Assembly: GCA_017448545.1 (NCBI GenBank)
Contig: JAFSLH010000006.1
Coordinates: forward strand, 1-64,000
From: Clostridia bacterium
GTDB taxonomy: Bacteria > Bacillota > Clostridia > Christensenellales > CAG-138
DNA: 64,000 nt
Reading direction: 5' to 3'
The notes under the pieces are model-generated. The model worked only from the letters and a program-made list of their open reading frames with translations, did no database searches and was not told the origin of the DNA. The position numbers and the translations under genes are program-made. Every line of letters starts with the position of its first letter. Position 1 is the first letter of the stretch. Positions 61,787 through 64,000 of this stretch are shown here, piece after piece.

Positions 61787-61857
61787 AAAAGGGGCCCAAG
61801 CTCGGCTCCTTTCATTTATCTGTCGATTCCTCAGATTTGGTTTCTGTTCAGATTTCG

Positions 61858-63300
61858 TCACCGGTTCGGGCGGTTTTTGCCGCCTTCGGGGCGCGGCGTG
61901 GCGGTCGGGAGCGACGCGGTCGGCAGCGCGGCCTGCTGTTCCTTGGTGAGCTCCATCGGCGCGCAGTAGACGTAGACCTTGCGCAGGCCCTGCGCCTTGT
62001 CGTCGTGCGAATAGGTGACGTATTCCGACAGGCAGAAGTGCATGGCGTCGCTCGTCGATTTGTAGTAATGCGCCCATTCGAACCCGGCGCGGTAGAACGC
62101 GAGCTCGTACAAAAGATAGTTCACGCAGGTCTCGGGGACGCCGTTCGGATCGGACGCATAGCTGCCGTCGTAGGTGAAATCATAATAGGTCACGTCGTTT
62201 TCCGTGACGAGCCCGTTATAGGTCAGATGCTCGCGCACGTCGGCCGCGATCACGGCTTTGTTGTCCGCCGTGTTCTTGTTCGGCTCCATCGAGGCGTTCA
62301 CGTCCACCGCCGTCCCGAACGTATGGTGGCTGATCGATTTGAGGCTCGACGTAAAGCGCGAAACATAGCAGCCGTTGTATTCGGTGATCAGGCTGCCGAC
62401 CGAAATCACGCCGGTATCGCCGTTCGTGCCGTGGACGCGGCAATAAGCCGTTTCGAGATACCGGAACGCGCGCTCAAAGAACGGCGCGGCGTCGGCATGG
62501 ACGAGCCAGGGTTCGCCGTTCGGATAGCCGGAAACGGAAACGATATACTGCTCCTCCCATTCCGGATCGGCCATGATGTACCGGCCGTTGACCCACTGAT
62601 ACCGATACAGAAACCGTTCCGGGCTGCCGAAGAACGCGAGCGCTTCGGGATAGGAATCCGGGAAGTTCTCCTGCTGAATCGTGAGCCACTCCTCCCCCGC
62701 GACGCGGAAACGGCAGCGATAGATTTCGACCGACTGCAAATCCTCGCACGAAGCGACGATCTTCATCGTATGCACGCCGACGAGCAGCTTGGAAAAATCG
62801 ACCAGCTCGGCGAGCGATTTCCCGCCGTCGGCCGGATCGGTCAGCGTATAAATGCCGCTGGCGTTTTTCGAAAGCCGCACGGAAACGCGGTACGGGTACG
62901 GCTCCTGGGTATTGTGCGCGCAGGAGATCGAAACGGTGACGGCCGTCAGCTTGCGGTTGGAATAGATCGTGCCGCCGAGCGGATACGGCTCGCCGAGCGA
63001 AAGCATCGCTTCGTCCGGCATCGGGTTTTCCTTATCCTCCGCAAACGTGATGACCGGCGCGGGCGCTTCCGTTGCGGGAACGAGCTGTACGGAAACGGAC
63101 TTGGTCGGAACGCTCGGCGTGGTATCAACGGCCGCTTCCGCCGCCTCCGTCCGTTCTGTCGGCGCAAACGGCGATTCGGAAACCGTTTCGACCGCGCGGG
63201 AGAACGAATAACCGAGCAGCACCAAAAGGCCCGACAGCGCAACGCCGCCGAGAATGCCGAGAAGGATTTTCCGTCCCTTGCTCCAATTGGATATCTGCAA
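61858..63300 (-). CDS. M15-family D,D-carboxypeptidase-like (VanY) membrane protein
   Basis: This is a 480-residue protein with a signal anchor near residues 12-34 (LLGILGGVALSGLLVLLGYS). Residues 45-270 include linker and Ig-like sequence, and the catalytic domain (about 270-430) has HHTFGTAVDVNAS with the zinc-binding His and Asp, and AMHFCLSEYVTYS with the second His. It should trim peptidoglycan stem peptides. The TTG start at 63300 has a strong GGAGG seven bases upstream. The N-terminal half is larger than usual. Confidence 0.8.
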   Translation of the reverse strand: MQISNWSKGRKILLGILGGVALSGLLVLLGYSFSRAVETVSESPFAPTERTEAAEAAVDTTPSVPTKSVSVQLVPATEAPAPVITFAEDKENPMPDEAMLSLGEPYPLGGTIYSNRKLTAVTVSISCAHNTQEPYPYRVSVRLSKNASGIYTLTDPADGGKSLAELVDFSKLLVGVHTMKIVASCEDLQSVEIYRCRFRVAGEEWLTIQQENFPDSYPEALAFFGSPERFLYRYQWVNGRYIMADPEWEEQYIVSVSGYPNGEPWLVHADAAPFFERAFRYLETAYCRVHGTNGDTGVISVGSLITEYNGCYVSRFTSSLKSISHHTFGTAVDVNASMEPNKNTADNKAVIAADVREHLTYNGLVTENDVTYYDFTYDGSYASDPNGVPETCVNYLLYELAFYRAGFEWAHYYKSTSDAMHFCLSEYVTYSHDDKAQGLRKVYVYCAPMELTKEQQAALPTASLPTATPRPEGGKNRPNR

Positions 63301-63409
63301 ACCCGTTCCTCCGTATCGAATCCTATGCTGCTATTGTACCACAAACCACGTTTGAGGTTGTGTTATAACTGTAAACATTTCCCCAATTTTACAAGCATTT
63401 TTATCCAAC

Positions 63410-63434
63410 AAAAACGGAGGGGCTGTCCCCTCCG
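63410..63434 (-). terminator. Terminator of the Hsp20 gene
   Basis: On the minus strand CGGAGGGG and CCCCTCCG pair perfectly around ACAG, followed by TTTTTG. Confidence 0.9.
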
Positions 63435-63452
63435 CATGGTACATAAAGTTTG

Positions 63453-63914
63453 TTATTCGATTTCGAGCGTGCGCGATTCGGGCGCGGTCTTCTGCTTCTT
63501 CGGCAGCGTCAGCTTCAGCACGCCGTCTTCGTACTTTGCCCTGATGTTCGCCGTGTCGATCAGCGAGACGTCGAAGGCACGGCTGTAGACGCCGCTGGAA
63601 CGCTCGACGCGCAGGTACTTGTCCTTGTGCTCCTTCTGCTCCGATTCGGAATGCCGTTCCGCACGGATTGTCAGCGTATCGCCGTTCAGATCCAGCTTGA
63701 TGTCCTTCTTGTCAAAGCCCGGCAGGTCGGTTTCGAGCAGATAGCTGTCGCCGCGGTCGGAAATATCGGTCTTGAACATCGTCAACTCATTTGCGTCAAA
63801 CATCGCGAACGGATCGCGGAAGAACCGGCGTTCCATTTCCTCCATCTCGCGGAACGGATCGTAATACGCGGGACGCTGCACTTCATTTTTCCGATAAGGT
63901 CTCAATTCAAACAT
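63453..63914 (-). CDS. Hsp20 small heat-shock protein
   Basis: This is a 153-residue alpha-crystallin-type chaperone. Residues 40-140 hold the fold (YLLETDLPGFDKKDIKLDLN and VYSRAFDVSLIDTANIRAKY), with the family GVLKLTLPK motif near the C-terminus. It prevents aggregation of unfolded proteins. CAGGAGGG precedes the ATG at 63914, which is preferred to an upstream ATG. No CIRCE lies upstream, so control differs from the dnaK operon. Confidence 0.93.
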   Translation of the reverse strand: MFELRPYRKNEVQRPAYYDPFREMEEMERRFFRDPFAMFDANELTMFKTDISDRGDSYLLETDLPGFDKKDIKLDLNGDTLTIRAERHSESEQKEHKDKYLRVERSSGVYSRAFDVSLIDTANIRAKYEDGVLKLTLPKKQKTAPESRTLEIE

Positions 63915-64000
63915 ACTGAATCCCTCCTGTTTGTCTGATTTCATTCTTTCCGGAACGGCGGTTCCGTATACCTTTCGGCCCCGGACGCCCTTCCCTCTTT

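Noticed and set aside
61787..61857. Terminator after the M15 gene
   Set aside because: GGAGCC and GGGCCCC can pair only with a mismatch; T-run present but the stem is too weak to list confidently.

Overview
The window is a GC-rich (roughly 55-60 percent by eye) piece of a Bacillota chromosome, most likely a Clostridia-class gut bacterium. The evidence is a HrcA/CIRCE heat-shock operon, AGGAGG-type ribosome binding sites, TTGACA/TATAAT-type promoters, and families typical of Clostridia (DUF3842, DHHW plus MBOAT surface-polymer acylation, BioY, UMF1-type MFS, Rrf2-NifS). I cannot name the species.

Bases 1 to about 32940 are the right part of an integrated temperate phage; its left end and lysis genes lie outside the window. 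From right to left it has a tyrosine integrase with a zinc ribbon beside the 3' end of a tRNA-Val gene (the probable attachment site), an AbiF-type abortive-infection gene preceded by a small structured RNA, a membrane protein, a CI-like repressor, a five-site operator region and a Cro-like gene. A leftward early operon of small genes follows, ending in an HUH-type Rep endonuclease beside a large palindrome. Next come a late-activator candidate and the late genes: small and large terminase, portal, scaffold, capsid, connector, a dockerin-like tail protein, a 3022-residue polyvalent virion protein, and BppU-like and other tail-tip proteins. No tape measure, tail tube or sheath gene is visible, so a short-tailed (podovirus-like) virion is likely. 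Two nearly identical 41-bp elements, each just after a terminator and just before a late transcription unit, look like activator-dependent late promoters.

Bases 33000 to 64000 are host genes: a GNAT acetyltransferase and YbaK; a surface-polymer O-acylation set (MBOAT, DHHW, RCC1-like protein); a patatin-like lipase; Rrf2 regulator and cysteine desulfurase; hrcA-grpE-dnaK-dnaJ-bioY; yajC; an MFS transporter; a glycerolipid set (DUF3842, gpsA, HAD phosphatase, PlsC-like); a GT4 glycosyltransferase with a GH13 glucosidase; YjbQ; a secreted-protein cluster; an M15 carboxypeptidase-like protein; and a small heat-shock protein.

The most unusual host locus is 57506-61786. A divergent XRE regulator with two TAACA-N3-TGTTA operators sits over a strong promoter that drives a secreted multidomain protein with a papain-like Cys/His domain, two related 31-33 residue peptides and a lipoprotein. 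Three of these four products end in the same pentapeptide, WTPV[IV]. I know of no described system with this arrangement.
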